NCBI GenBank assembly: GCA_030591195.1
Contig: JAUVBO010000333.1
Location: 1-5,204 of the forward strand
DNA from: Pseudomonadota bacterium
GTDB taxonomy: Bacteria > Myxococcota > Polyangia > GCA-2747355 > JACKDQ01
Length of the DNA stretch: 5,204 nt
Direction of reading: 5' to 3'
Made by a program: the position numbers and the translations under genes. Below, one piece after another: positions 5,058 to 5,204 of this stretch (the stretch's first letter is position 1; each line of letters begins with the position of its first letter). The notes beneath the pieces were generated by a model. It made no database searches and was not told where the DNA came from. It was given only the letters and a program-made list of their open reading frames with translations.

Positions 5058-5204
5058 TCACCGACGTGAGGCGATTCCCCTTCTCCAGCCGCGGGGCATT
5101 AACACCCACATCCGTCGAGGTCTGGCCAATTCGCCGGCCACATCTTGTGCGCCACGCTAACCGTCGCGCAGGGGCCGAACATTTCGGAACTCGGGGCTGT
5201 GCGC
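5058..5204. other. Non-coding right edge, no supported gene
   Basis: No reading frame here has a convincing start, ribosome binding site or recognisable product on either strand. Short inverted repeats are present: CTCAC-N4-GTGAG at 5057-5070, TGGCC-N8-GGCCA at 5123-5140 and CCGAA-N3-TTCGG at 5175-5187. None is long enough to assign a role. Together with 4878-5057 this stretch probably represents decayed mobile-element or intergenic sequence. Confidence 0.5.

Noticed and set aside
4740..5160. Plus-strand short frames (4740-5069 and 4969-5160) in the region upstream of rubrerythrin
   Set aside because: The first begins inside rubrerythrin on the opposite strand. Neither has a recognisable product, and the minus-strand transposase-like reading explains part of the region better.
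4898..5193. 10-bp direct repeat TCGGAACTCG at 4898-4907 and 5184-5193 around the transposase remnant, as a target-site duplication
   Set aside because: One copy lies inside the remnant frame, no terminal inverted repeats adjoin the copies, and a 10-bp match in this length could arise by chance.

Overview
The window is GC-rich bacterial DNA (roughly two thirds G+C by eye). All recognisable genes lie on the minus strand, so the reading order runs from high to low coordinates. Three things together suggest a myxobacterium or related deltaproteobacterial lineage: strong third-position GC bias, a large lipoprotein with a Pro/Ala-rich linker after its lipid-anchor cysteine, and a stand-alone beta-helix protein. 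No marker gene fixes the taxon, so this is inference.

Layout in transcription order. (1) 5204-4820 has no intact gene. It holds a degraded N-terminal piece of what looks like an IS1182-type transposase (4878-5057), which runs into the promoter region of the next gene. (2) 4807-4283 is a complete classical rubrerythrin, with a good Shine-Dalgarno sequence, a candidate promoter overlapped by a palindrome, and a 10-bp stem-loop just after its stop. (3) A consensus-like TTGACA promoter at 4138-4167 opens what looks like a three-gene operon with gaps of 44 and 38 bp. Its genes are a 686-residue lipoprotein related to peptidase family M49 (dipeptidyl-peptidase III), a 250-residue protein with a bactofilin-like beta-helix core, and a 284-residue class II glutamine amidotransferase with a Cys/His cluster. 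(4) 350-108 is non-coding. It holds a large inverted repeat after the amidotransferase stop, a regularly spaced half-site array, and a promoter for (5) the start of a membrane-anchored protein that runs off the left edge.

Rubrerythrin is a cytoplasmic peroxide-detoxifying enzyme and appears to be its own transcription unit. The three-gene cluster combines a secreted or envelope-attached metallohydrolase, a possible scaffold protein and a cytoplasmic Ntn-type amidohydrolase/amidotransferase. No pathway linking the three is evident from the sequence. I see no CRISPR array, tRNA, rRNA or obvious defence system. The less ordinary content is the M49-like lipoprotein with its EF-hand-like loop, the unusual three-gene association, the half-site array and the transposase remnant next to the rubrerythrin promoter.
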